Shown one piece after another: positions 1-4,896 of a stretch of 6,857 bases of DNA; position 1 is the stretch's first letter, and each line of letters begins with the position of its first letter. Source of the DNA: Comamonadaceae bacterium (GTDB taxonomy: Bacteria; Pseudomonadota; Gammaproteobacteria; Burkholderiales; Burkholderiaceae_C); assembly GCA_027490555.1 (NCBI GenBank), contig JAIXXW010000013.1:1-6857 (forward strand), written 5' to 3'. The position numbers were made by a program, and so were the translations under genes. Under the pieces are notes generated by a model. That model was not told the DNA's origin and made no database searches. It saw only the letters and a program-made list of their open reading frames with translations.

Positions 1-270
1 CTGCCCGAAGAGCGTGCCTGGATGACGCGGCTGACCACCGAAGGCGGTGTGGTCGATGTCTACCGCCGCCTGCAGCCGCACACCACCGACGCTTGCTACA
101 CCTGGTGGAGCAACCGGGGTCAGGCCTATGCCAAGAACGTGGGCTGGCGGCTGGACTACCACCTGGCCACCCCCGCCGTGGCCGAGAAGGCCCGAACCGA
201 GCACATCTACAAGGGCGAAAAATTCTCGGACCACGCACCGATCACCATCGGCTACGACTTCGGCCTGTGA
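1..270 (+). CDS. xth: Exodeoxyribonuclease III, C-terminal part (5' truncated by window edge)
   Basis: The frame is open from base 1 to the TGA at 268-270, so only the last 89 residues are visible and the true start lies outside the window. The fragment has the closing signatures of the exonuclease III / AP endonuclease (EEP) fold: a TWWSNRGQAY stretch (visible residues 34-43), the GWRLDYHLATP strand (48-58) with its conserved Asp, and the near-terminal SDHAP motif (76-80), whose Asp-His pair is catalytic in the family. GWR(I/L)DYxLATP is the form typical of beta-proteobacterial ExoA-type enzymes. The known family role is cleavage 5' of abasic sites and 3'-5' exonuclease or 3'-repair activity on duplex DNA, a cytoplasmic base-excision repair step. 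The gene converges on the BON gene across 84 bp with no convincing terminator. Family assignment is secure; the exact subtype is inference. Confidence 0.93.
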   Translation: MPEERAWMTRLTTEGGVVDVYRRLQPHTTDACYTWWSNRGQAYAKNVGWRLDYHLATPAVAEKARTEHIYKGEKFSDHAPITIGYDFGL

Positions 271-354
271 GGCGTGGATCGGGTTGCAGGCCCGGTTGCG
301 CGACCCAGTGGCTGCACCACAAGGCCGCCAGCGAACGACCTGACCCGCCCCGGA

Positions 355-669
355 TCAAGGGCGCACCGCAATCTCATTGCGCACCGAAGTGACGCCTTTG
401 ACGCTGCGTGCGATGGATTCGGCCTTGTTGCGTTCCAGGGTGTTTTTGGCAAAGCCGGACAGCAGCACGGTGCCGTTCAGGGTTTCCACACTGATGGACG
501 AACCGGCCACGTCTTTGTCTTCGTAAAAACGTGATTTCACCGCGGTGGTGATGCCCGTGTCATCCAGGTAGGCGCCCACGGTTTCCTGCCCACGCGTGAC
601 CGCGTAGCCCGATGCCAACACCAAAATCAAAGAGGCGGCCACAGCGGCCCAAGTGGTTTTTCGAGTCAT
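355..669 (-). CDS. Small BON-domain protein, probably exported or membrane-anchored
   Basis: This is a 104-residue protein if started at the ATG at 669. The frame stays open 28 codons further upstream (to 753), but that extension is not signal-like, and the chosen start gives a proper basic-then-hydrophobic N-terminus (MTRKTTWAAVAASLILVLAS, residues 1-20). That could be a cleaved signal peptide or an uncleaved membrane anchor. Residues about 38-103 form one BON domain: an amphipathic helix (TTAVKSRFYED), a strand (SISVETLNGTVLLSGF, 58-73), a second helix rich in Glu/Lys/Arg, and the closing GVTSVRNEIAV. BON domains occur in OsmY and related periplasmic or outer-membrane proteins and are linked to phospholipid contact and osmotic or envelope stress. 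Most relatives have two BON copies; a single copy is common in small Burkholderiales proteins. No strong Shine-Dalgarno precedes the start. The gene is divergent from the DUF883 operon, which suggests shared stress control, but this is inference. Confidence 0.85.
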   Translation of the reverse strand: MTRKTTWAAVAASLILVLASGYAVTRGQETVGAYLDDTGITTAVKSRFYEDKDVAGSSISVETLNGTVLLSGFAKNTLERNKAESIARSVKGVTSVRNEIAVRP

Positions 670-860
670 GTTCAAGTCCCATCGCACAAACAGTCCATAC
701 CGCCAAGCCAAAGCCTGACCCCATGCCAGTGTCGCGCCTTGATCAGGCACCACCCCAGTGAGGGCATGGTGGACCGGGCTGTCGAACTTGTCGGTATGCC
801 AGACAACAGACAGGTGTCTTGGGGGCTCCTAAAGTGAACACCTCCCTTTTCATCCACTTC

Positions 861-865
861 AAGGA
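861..865 (+). promoter_or_regulatory. Ribosome binding site of the DUF883 gene
   Basis: AAGGA lies 6 nt before the ATG at 872, a standard Shine-Dalgarno distance. It fixes the start of the DUF883 reading frame. Confidence 0.75.
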
Positions 866-871
866 CTCCTC

Positions 872-1198
872 ATGTCTGATGTCAAAACCACCACCGAAAA
901 AATGTCTTCTTTGGGCGCCAGTGCCACCAGCCCTGTCGATCAGTTGATCAACGAGGCGCGACCTGTGTTCAGCCGTATGACCGACCGGGTCAAAGACGAG
1001 TTGCATGAACTGGGCGAATCCGGCAAAGAGGCGATGTCGGACGTCAAGCACAAGCTGCAAGACGAAGCCCGACAAGTGCGGGTCAAAACCGAGCACTACA
1101 TTCAGCACGAGCCCATGGCCTCGGTGTTGATTGCGGCCGGCACGGGTGCCGCCGCTGCTTTGGCGGTGTCTTGGTTCATGCGCTCCCGCCAACATTGA
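872..1198 (+). CDS. DUF883 (ElaB/YqjD/YgaM-like) membrane-anchored protein
   Basis: This 108-residue protein has the family layout. Residues 1-80 are hydrophilic, charged and helical (RVKDELHELGESGKEAMSDV in the middle). Residues 73-82 are the family signature TEHYIQHEPM, and a single C-terminal membrane helix (about 83-103, small Ala/Gly-rich residues) ends in FMRSRQH. In E. coli, ElaB, YqjD and YgaM are inner-membrane tail-anchored proteins; YqjD binds ribosomes in stationary phase and ElaB is linked to stress tolerance. Whether this homologue binds ribosomes cannot be seen here. The start is supported by AAGGA 6 nt upstream. Its TGA shares a base with the ATG of the next gene (TGATG at 1196-1200), which implies translational coupling. 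The pairing with a holin-like protein is the usual Burkholderiales arrangement. Confidence 0.9.
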   Translation: MSDVKTTTEKMSSLGASATSPVDQLINEARPVFSRMTDRVKDELHELGESGKEAMSDVKHKLQDEARQVRVKTEHYIQHEPMASVLIAAGTGAAAALAVSWFMRSRQH

Positions 1199-1593
1199 TG
1201 TTCAAGCAGCTGCTGAAAATCATTTTGCTGCCACCGGCGTTGATCAGCGCCCATGCCCAAGGCTATGTGGGCCTGGTCAACGAGGTGGGCTGGCGATTCT
1301 GGCGTGCACTCAAAAACAAATGCTGGCTGTACGGCTTGAGTGCGCTGGCCTTGGCGCTGGCCTTGGTCTTTGGCGGGGTGGCTCTGATGCTGTGGGGCAC
1401 CCTGCCGATGACCGATGCGCCGCAAGCCTGGCTGCTGTGGGCCTTGCCTGGCAGCTGCCTGCTCACCAGCGGGCTGTGCGGATGGCGTGCCTGGAGCCTG
1501 CCGATGCCGTCTGTGTGGCAAGACATCCAGTCCCAGTGGCATTTGGACCTCGCCGTGATCCGAGCGGCTGACGAGCCATGCACAACGAAATGA
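1198..1593 (+). CDS. Phage-holin-family-like two-TM membrane protein
   Basis: This is a 131-residue protein when started at the ATG at 1198, which overlaps the DUF883 stop by one base. The frame also opens at 1171, but that start would lie well inside the DUF883 gene. Two hydrophobic segments are visible: residues about 43-69 (LYGLSALALALALVFGGVAL) and about 77-96 (AWLLWALPGSCLLTSGLCGW). An N-terminal amphipathic stretch (ISAHAQGYVGLVNEVGWRFW) precedes them and a soluble tail (SVWQDIQSQWHLDLAVIRAA, 105-124) follows. This matches the 'phage holin family' proteins that follow DUF883 genes in many beta-proteobacteria. Despite the name, these are chromosomal and have no shown lytic role; a structural or stress role in the inner membrane is inference. 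The 3' end overlaps the next ORF by 16 bases. The family call rests on topology and context more than on a sharp motif. Confidence 0.78.
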   Translation: MFKQLLKIILLPPALISAHAQGYVGLVNEVGWRFWRALKNKCWLYGLSALALALALVFGGVALMLWGTLPMTDAPQAWLLWALPGSCLLTSGLCGWRAWSLPMPSVWQDIQSQWHLDLAVIRAADEPCTTK

Positions 1594-1706
1594 CGCCGCT
1601 TGAACGCCTGGCCGTTACACGAAGCCAGTTGGCCCAAGCTTTGCGCGACCCGGTTTGGCTGCTGCTGCTGCGTCGCTGGATGAAAGAAAAACCGCCAGCC
1701 CGCTGA
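1578..1706 (+). CDS. 42-residue basic hypothetical protein, third member of the DUF883 operon
   Basis: This ORF runs from the ATG at 1578 to the TGA at 1704-1706 and starts inside the last codons of the holin-like gene, continuing the overlapping pattern of the operon. The product begins MHNEMTPLERLAVTRSQL, continues through DPVWLLLLRRW and ends KEKPPAR. It is a short, mostly helical, Arg/Lys-rich peptide with a brief Leu-rich core that is too short for a secure membrane segment. In Burkholderiales the DUF883/holin pair is often followed by a small Arg-rich protein of the YqjK kind, also starting with a 'TPLxR...R..L' helix; this copy would be a much shortened version. That similarity is from memory and is weak. 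The ORF lacks an obvious Shine-Dalgarno, so expression would depend on coupling. The antisense ORF at 1615-1758 covers its 3' two thirds, and at most one of the two may be functional. Confidence 0.5.
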   Translation: MHNEMTPLERLAVTRSQLAQALRDPVWLLLLRRWMKEKPPAR

Positions 1707-1758
1707 TGGCGAGCAGGGCAGTGGCTGCCATGCGAAACAGTGGATGTGCGGTGTGCAT
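1615..1758 (-). CDS. 47-residue putative exported peptide, antisense to the DUF883 operon tail
   Basis: Reading the minus strand from the ATG at 1758 gives 47 codons ending at a TAA (1617-1615). The start has the best Shine-Dalgarno in the window, AAGGAG exactly 6 nt upstream (1770-1765). The product looks exported: a short polar start (MHTAHPLFR), a hydrophobic core (MAATALLAISGLAVFL, residues 10-25), then SSSDAAAAA, a plausible signal-peptidase region, leaving a basic tail of about 13 residues (KPGRAKLGPTGFV). The frame is open upstream to 1827, but the Shine-Dalgarno picks the internal start. I do not recognise the family. It overlaps the last 92 bases of the + strand 42-codon ORF. The poly-Ala run is the antisense reading of a GCT repeat that encodes Leu on the other strand, so part of the signal-like character could be a by-product. 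The Shine-Dalgarno argues it is real. Confidence 0.5.
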   Translation of the reverse strand: MHTAHPLFRMAATALLAISGLAVFLSSSDAAAAAKPGRAKLGPTGFV

Positions 1759-1764
1759 AGGAAA

Positions 1765-1770
1765 CTCCTT
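1765..1770 (-). promoter_or_regulatory. Strong ribosome binding site of the small minus-strand ORF
   Basis: CTCCTT on the + strand reads AAGGAG on the minus strand, 6 nt from the ATG at 1758. This is a full match to the anti-Shine-Dalgarno core at ideal spacing. It is the main reason to treat the 47-codon ORF as a gene. Confidence 0.65.
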
Positions 1771-1848
1771 GTGTCCAGAAAAAAAGACTTGGCACAAACC
1801 TGTGTCCACATGGCCAAGGCCGGTCAAGCCACTTCAGCATAGGGACGG

Positions 1849-1864
1849 CAGACGGCGCCGTCTG
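1849..1864. repeat. 16-bp perfect palindrome, possible operator
   Basis: CAGACGGCGCCGTCTG is identical to its own reverse complement over all 16 bases, centred on GGCGCC. It lies about 49 bp upstream of the TATAAT box of the MBL gene and about 90 bp upstream of the small minus-strand start, so it could serve either promoter as a dimeric regulator site. There is no T-run on either side, so it does not look like a terminator. The regulator is unknown. Confidence 0.5.
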
Positions 1865-1871
1865 TGGCTTG

Positions 1872-1907
1872 GCCCACAGGCCCACAAGCCTGGGCTTGGG
1901 CCTGGGC
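1872..1907 (+). repeat. Bulged GC-rich inverted repeat just upstream of the MBL promoter
   Basis: Three stem blocks pair in register: GCCCA (1872-1876) with TGGGC (1903-1907), GGCCCA (1879-1884) with TGGGCC (1897-1902), and AGC (1887-1889) with GCT (1894-1896), closing a 4-nt loop. Two CA dinucleotides (1877-1878 and 1885-1886) bulge from the left arm only. In total 14 pairs form. The element ends 5 bp before the TATAAT box. It could be a terminator for the upstream operon, though the following ATTTCTATAATTT is only partly T-rich, or an operator covering the -35 region. Confidence 0.4.
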
Positions 1908-1912
1908 ATTTC

Positions 1913-1918
1913 TATAAT
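1913..1918 (+). promoter_or_regulatory. -10 element (TATAAT) for a probably leaderless MBL hydrolase mRNA
   Basis: This is a perfect sigma-70 -10 hexamer 6 nt before the ATG at 1925. Transcription normally starts 6-8 nt past the -10, which puts the start at or within a base or two of the A of the ATG. There is no Shine-Dalgarno between them (only TTGCCC). No good -35 is seen at 17 bp (CTGGGC at 1890-1895). Confidence 0.6.
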
Positions 1919-1924
1919 TTGCCC

Positions 1925-2566
1925 ATGCTGCAATACCAAACCATTCCCGTCACGCCCTTCCAGCAAAACTGTTCCTTGATCTGGGACGACCAAAGCCGGC
2001 AAGCGGCGGTGGTCGATCCGGGCGGTGACCTGCATTTGATCCTGGACGCCGTGCAGCAACGCGGCCTGAAGCTCGAGCAAATCTGGATCACCCATGGCCA
2101 CCTGGACCACGCCTCGGGCACGGCCGATTTGGCCGAACAGTTGGGCGGCTTGCCCATCATCGGGCCGCATCCGGCAGACCAGTTCTGGATTGATGGTTTG
2201 CCACAGGCCGCAGCGGCCTATGGCTTTCCACCCGCGCGGGTGTTCAAGCCGACACGCTGGCTGGCCGATGGCGATACCGTCACACTGGGCGCGCACACCT
2301 TGCAAGTGCGGCACTGCCCAGGGCACACGCCGGGCCATGTGGTGTTTTATTCACCCGAGATCCAGCGCGCTTTTGTGGGGGATGTGCTGTTTGCCGGCAG
2401 CATTGGCCGCACCGATTTCCCGCAAGGCAACCACGACGATTTGATCGCCAGCATCACCCAGCGCCTGTGGCCCATGGGCAATGACACGGTGTTCATACCC
2501 GGCCATGGCCCCGAGAGCACGTTTGGCCGGGAGCGGCGCAGCAACCCTTATGTCGGCGGTACCTGA
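1925..2566 (+). CDS. MBL-fold metallo-hydrolase, YcbL-like (type III glyoxalase II family)
   Basis: This 213-residue length matches the compact glyoxalase-II-like group rather than full-length GloB (about 250). All metal ligands of the fold are visible: THGHLDH at 56-62 (His57, His59, Asp61, His62), His134 in CPGHTPGH (131-138), the bridging Asp153 in FVGDVLFAGSIGRTDFP (150-166), and His194 in IPGHGPES (191-198). GSIGRTDFP is the signature of the YcbL/type III glyoxalase II branch, and the N-terminal IPVTPFQQNC (7-16) is equally typical. The family is cytoplasmic, binds two Zn/Fe ions and hydrolyses thioesters such as S-lactoylglutathione; the true substrate here is unproven. The ATG at 1925 follows a TATAAT box by 6 nt with no Shine-Dalgarno, so the mRNA is probably leaderless. 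The frame is open upstream to 1655 with no homology there. The gene converges on the M48 gene with 15 bp between stops. Confidence 0.93.
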   Translation: MLQYQTIPVTPFQQNCSLIWDDQSRQAAVVDPGGDLHLILDAVQQRGLKLEQIWITHGHLDHASGTADLAEQLGGLPIIGPHPADQFWIDGLPQAAAAYGFPPARVFKPTRWLADGDTVTLGAHTLQVRHCPGHTPGHVVFYSPEIQRAFVGDVLFAGSIGRTDFPQGNHDDLIASITQRLWPMGNDTVFIPGHGPESTFGRERRSNPYVGGT

Positions 2567-2581
2567 AACCAGGAAGCGGTC

Positions 2582-3475
2582 TCAACCCTTGCGGGCTTGT
2601 TCGTACAGGCGCTGCACCTTGGGCAGGTTGGCCTGAAGCTCTTCGATGCGGTTGCTGCCGCTGGGGTGGGTGGACAAAAAGGACGGGCCTCCGTTGTTGC
2701 TGGCCGCTTGCATTTTTTGCCACAGGCTGACACTGGCCTCGGGCTTGTAACCCCCGCGCGCGGCGATCTCCAAGCCCACCAGATCGGCTTCGGTTTCGTT
2801 GTCCCGGCTGTACTTCAGGCTGAGCAGCTGCGTGCCCAGATTCGCGGCGGCATCGCCCAAAGCGCCCAAGCCCAGCAATTGTGAGGCGATCGACAGCCCG
2901 AGGCTGGTGGCCTGGCTTTTGGCCAAGCGTTCGCGGGCATGTTCGCGCAAGGCATGCGCCATTTCATGGCCCATGATCATGGCGGCTTCGTCTTCACTCA
3001 GCTTGAGCTGGTCCAGGATGCCGGTGTAAAAGGCGATCTTGCCGCCCGGCATGCACCAGGCATTGATCTGTTTGCTGCCAATCAGATTGACCTGCCAGCG
3101 CCATTGCCCAGAACGGGCGTTCCATTGGGCGCTTTGCGGAATCAGGCGGTTGGCAATGGCCCGCAGGCGCAGCAACTGCGGGTGGTCGTCTGGGGCCAGT
3201 GCGCCCTTGGCGCGTGCTTCTTCCAGCACCTGCGCGTATTGCTGCCGGGCCGATGCTTCCAGGGTTTCGGCGGGCACCAATTTGCGCAGCCCCGATGCCG
3301 CGCCCACATCCACCTGCGCCCAAGCCCCTGTGGCGCCCACTGCCGCCGTGGCGCCCGCGGCCAGCATGAAGGCGCGGCGGGCTGGCCAGCGTGGGGTGGC
3401 GTCCGCAGGCGTGCCCGTGGACGCATGCCCGGAGGCCGCCAACACCGAAGTCTTGAAATCGCAAATGAAGCACAT
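2582..3475 (-). CDS. Tat-exported M48-family zinc metalloprotease
   Basis: This is a 297-residue protein from the ATG at 3475 (a TTG at 3484 is an alternative). The core is an M48 peptidase: IMGHEMAHALREH with HEMAH at 170-174 as the HExxH zinc site, and SRDNETEAD (223-231), whose Glu227 is the expected third ligand. The upstream NAWCMPGGKIAFYTGIL (138-154) and the later STHPSGSNRI (268-277) are classic M48 landmarks. The N-terminus carries a twin-arginine-like signal: Arg33-Arg34 in ARRAFMLAAG, a weakly hydrophobic Ala/Gly-rich core and AWA|Q as the likely cleavage site (51-54), so the enzyme probably acts in the periplasm. There is no lipobox, unlike LoiP. The family role is quality control of envelope proteins. 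The n-region before the RR pair is unusually long (32 residues) and has a Cys-x-x-Cys (2-5). A -10-like TATCAT lies 9 nt upstream with no Shine-Dalgarno. The gene is divergent from the AmpG-like gene. Confidence 0.92.
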   Translation of the reverse strand: MCFICDFKTSVLAASGHASTGTPADATPRWPARRAFMLAAGATAAVGATGAWAQVDVGAASGLRKLVPAETLEASARQQYAQVLEEARAKGALAPDDHPQLLRLRAIANRLIPQSAQWNARSGQWRWQVNLIGSKQINAWCMPGGKIAFYTGILDQLKLSEDEAAMIMGHEMAHALREHARERLAKSQATSLGLSIASQLLGLGALGDAAANLGTQLLSLKYSRDNETEADLVGLEIAARGGYKPEASVSLWQKMQAASNNGGPSFLSTHPSGSNRIEELQANLPKVQRLYEQARKG

Positions 3476-3484
3476 GGTGTGCAA

Positions 3485-3490
3485 ATGATA
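3485..3490 (-). promoter_or_regulatory. -10 element (TATCAT) of the M48 protease gene
   Basis: The minus strand reads TATCAT, five of six bases matching the -10 consensus, followed by 9 nt and the ATG at 3475. A start about 7 nt downstream would leave a leader of only 2-3 nt. No Shine-Dalgarno is present (TTGCACACC). The -35 region is weak. Confidence 0.45.
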
Positions 3491-3521
3491 GCGAAAAAGC
3501 CGTATTCAACAGGGCTGCGTT

Positions 3522-3527
3522 GATAAT
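3522..3527 (+). promoter_or_regulatory. -10 element (GATAAT) of the AmpG-like gene, probably leaderless
   Basis: GATAAT matches five of six -10 bases and ends 6 nt before the ATG at 3534. The intervening CCGCAC has no Shine-Dalgarno character. It shares a 58-bp divergent spacer with the M48 promoter, so the two upstream promoter regions overlap. The -35 region is poor. Confidence 0.5.
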
Positions 3528-3533
3528 CCGCAC

Positions 3534-4880
3534 ATGTCCGAAGCCGCTGCCCCTCTCGACCCTTCTTCGTCCACCCCGGTGCGCACCTGGCGCGAGGCGT
3601 TGCGGCTGTATTTGCAGCCGGCCAGCTTGCGCATGCTGGCGCTGGGCTTTGCGGCGGGACTGCCGCTGCTGCTGGTGCTGGGCACACTGAGCTTTCGACT
3701 GCGCGAGGCGGGCATCGACCGCAGCACGATTGGCTACCTCAGCTGGGTGGGGCTGGCCTACGGCGTCAAGTGGATGTGGGCCCCGCTGGTGGACCGCATG
3801 CCCATCCCGTGGCTGACGCGGCGACTCGGGCGCAGGCGCAGCTGGCTTCTCCTGTCGCAATGTGTCATCGCAGGCGGCTTGGTGGGCATGGCCCTGAACG
3901 ACCCCTCGCAACTGCTCGGTCCTTTGGTGGCCTGTGCGGTGATGGTGGCGGTGGCTTCGGCCACGCAGGACATTGCATTGGACGCTTACCGCATCGAGTC
4001 GGCCGAGGTGGATGCCCAAGCGGCCCTGGCTGCCTGCTACCAGACCGGTTACCGACTGGCCATGATCTGGGCTGGGGCGGGTGTGCTGTGGATCGCGGCC
4101 TGGGCGCAAGGCGAGCAGGCCACAGGCTATGCGCAGTCGGCCTGGCAAGTGGCGTACCTGGTGATGGCGCTTTGCATGCTGCCGGGCATGCTGGTGGTGT
4201 TGGGCTCGCCCGAGCCGGTGCCTGCCCCTTTCAAGCCGGCGCGGCATGTGCTCGAGTGGCTCCAGGGTGCGGTGGTCGAGCCTTTTGTGGATTTCTGGTT
4301 GCGTTACCGCTGGCAGGCCGTGCTGCTCTTGGCACTGATCTCGGTGTACCGCATCAGTGATGTGGTCATGGGCATCATGGCCAACCCCTTTTATGTGGAC
4401 ATGGGCTTCACCAAGAGCGAAGTGGCGGGTGTGACCAAGGTGTATGGCGTCATCATGACCTTGGTGGGTGCGTTTGTCGGTGGTCTGTTGGCGGCGCGCC
4501 TGGGGGTGATGCGCGTGCTCATGTTGGGCGCGGCCTTGAGCGCGGCCAGCAATTTGCTGTTTGTCTGGCTCAGTGGCGTGGGCCACGATGTGCAGGCGCT
4601 GGTCTGGGTGATTTCGGCCGACAACCTGGCCAGTGGCATTGCGTCTGCGGCCTTCATTGCCTATTTGTCCTCCCTGACCAACATCAGTTACTCGGCCACG
4701 CAATACGCGCTGCTGAGTTCCATGATGCTGCTGCTGCCCAAGTTCATTGCCGGTTTTTCGGGTCAATTTGTCGATGCCCACGGCTATGCCAGCTTTTTCA
4801 CGGCCACGGCCTGTTTGGGTGTGCCTGTGCTGCTGCTGGTGGCGCTTGCTGCACGCGTGCATGCCCGAACCCCGCGCTGA
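3534..4880 (+). CDS. ampG: AmpG-like muropeptide permease (MFS)
   Basis: This 448-residue polytopic membrane protein has about twelve hydrophobic segments, in the range for AmpG homologues though shorter than the E. coli protein. Recognisable AmpG landmarks are GFAAGLPLLL (38-47) in the first helix, TIGYLSWVGLAYGVKWMWAP (65-84) followed by LVDR as the loop 2-3 MFS motif, GRRRSW (99-104), and ATQDIALDAYR (143-153), which is strongly diagnostic. AmpG proteins bring GlcNAc-anhydroMurNAc and its peptides back into the cytoplasm for peptidoglycan recycling, and in many proteobacteria feed the signal that induces AmpC beta-lactamase. No ampR, ampD or beta-lactamase lies nearby. The ATG at 3534 is chosen because a -10 hexamer sits 6 nt upstream, consistent with leaderless translation, and the first 20 residues are a plausible cytoplasmic tail. 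Substrate is inferred from family only. Confidence 0.87.
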   Translation: MSEAAAPLDPSSSTPVRTWREALRLYLQPASLRMLALGFAAGLPLLLVLGTLSFRLREAGIDRSTIGYLSWVGLAYGVKWMWAPLVDRMPIPWLTRRLGRRRSWLLLSQCVIAGGLVGMALNDPSQLLGPLVACAVMVAVASATQDIALDAYRIESAEVDAQAALAACYQTGYRLAMIWAGAGVLWIAAWAQGEQATGYAQSAWQVAYLVMALCMLPGMLVVLGSPEPVPAPFKPARHVLEWLQGAVVEPFVDFWLRYRWQAVLLLALISVYRISDVVMGIMANPFYVDMGFTKSEVAGVTKVYGVIMTLVGAFVGGLLAARLGVMRVLMLGAALSAASNLLFVWLSGVGHDVQALVWVISADNLASGIASAAFIAYLSSLTNISYSATQYALLSSMMLLLPKFIAGFSGQFVDAHGYASFFTATACLGVPVLLLVALAARVHARTPR

Positions 4881-4881
4881 A

Positions 4882-4896
4882 TTTACGCATCTTTAC
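4882..4896 (-). promoter_or_regulatory. CpxR-box-like tandem repeat upstream of the response regulator
   Basis: TTTAC (4882-4886) is repeated exactly at 4892-4896 with a 5-bp spacer (GCATC), a 10-bp period. On the minus strand this is GTAAA-N5-GTAAA, the published form of the enterobacterial CpxR binding site. It begins two bases after the AmpG stop and 45 bp before the regulator start at 4941. OmpR-family regulators bind direct repeats of about one helical turn, so autoregulation of the two-component operon is likely, though not shown. Confidence 0.5.

Noticed and set aside
281..306. Possible hairpin (GGGTTGC with GCGACCC) between the convergent exonuclease III and BON genes
   Set aside because: The stem is only 7 bp with a G-U pair, the loop is 12 nt and no T-run follows on either strand, so it is not supportable as an intrinsic terminator.
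783..789. CGAACTT resembling a sigma-E type -35 upstream of DUF883
   Set aside because: No matching -10 (TCTGA-like) appears at 16-17 bp downstream.
1198..1593. Prophage remnant, suggested by the holin-like product
   Set aside because: No endolysin, integrase or structural genes are nearby. DUF883/holin-like pairs are ordinary chromosomal genes in this bacterial group.
1658..1671. GCT trinucleotide run as a phase-variable or contingency repeat
   Set aside because: It has only four full units and a 3-bp period, which cannot shift the frame; it is ordinary Leu/Ala coding redundancy.
1822..1827. Minus-strand TTGACC as a -35 for the 47-codon ORF
   Set aside because: It is a good hexamer, but at 17-18 bp there is only CACAGG or ACAGGT, which is not a believable -10. 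The promoter of this ORF remains unidentified.
1463..2338. A 291-codon minus strand open frame over the small ORFs and the MBL gene
   Set aside because: It is the shadow of a gene with all metal ligands on the + strand and has no domain-like sequence of its own.
2994..4862. A 622-codon open frame on the minus strand
   Set aside because: It is antisense to the AmpG-like gene and runs into the M48 gene in the wrong frame. Its product is low-complexity His/Gln/Arg-rich, as expected from the reverse reading of a GC-rich membrane-protein gene.
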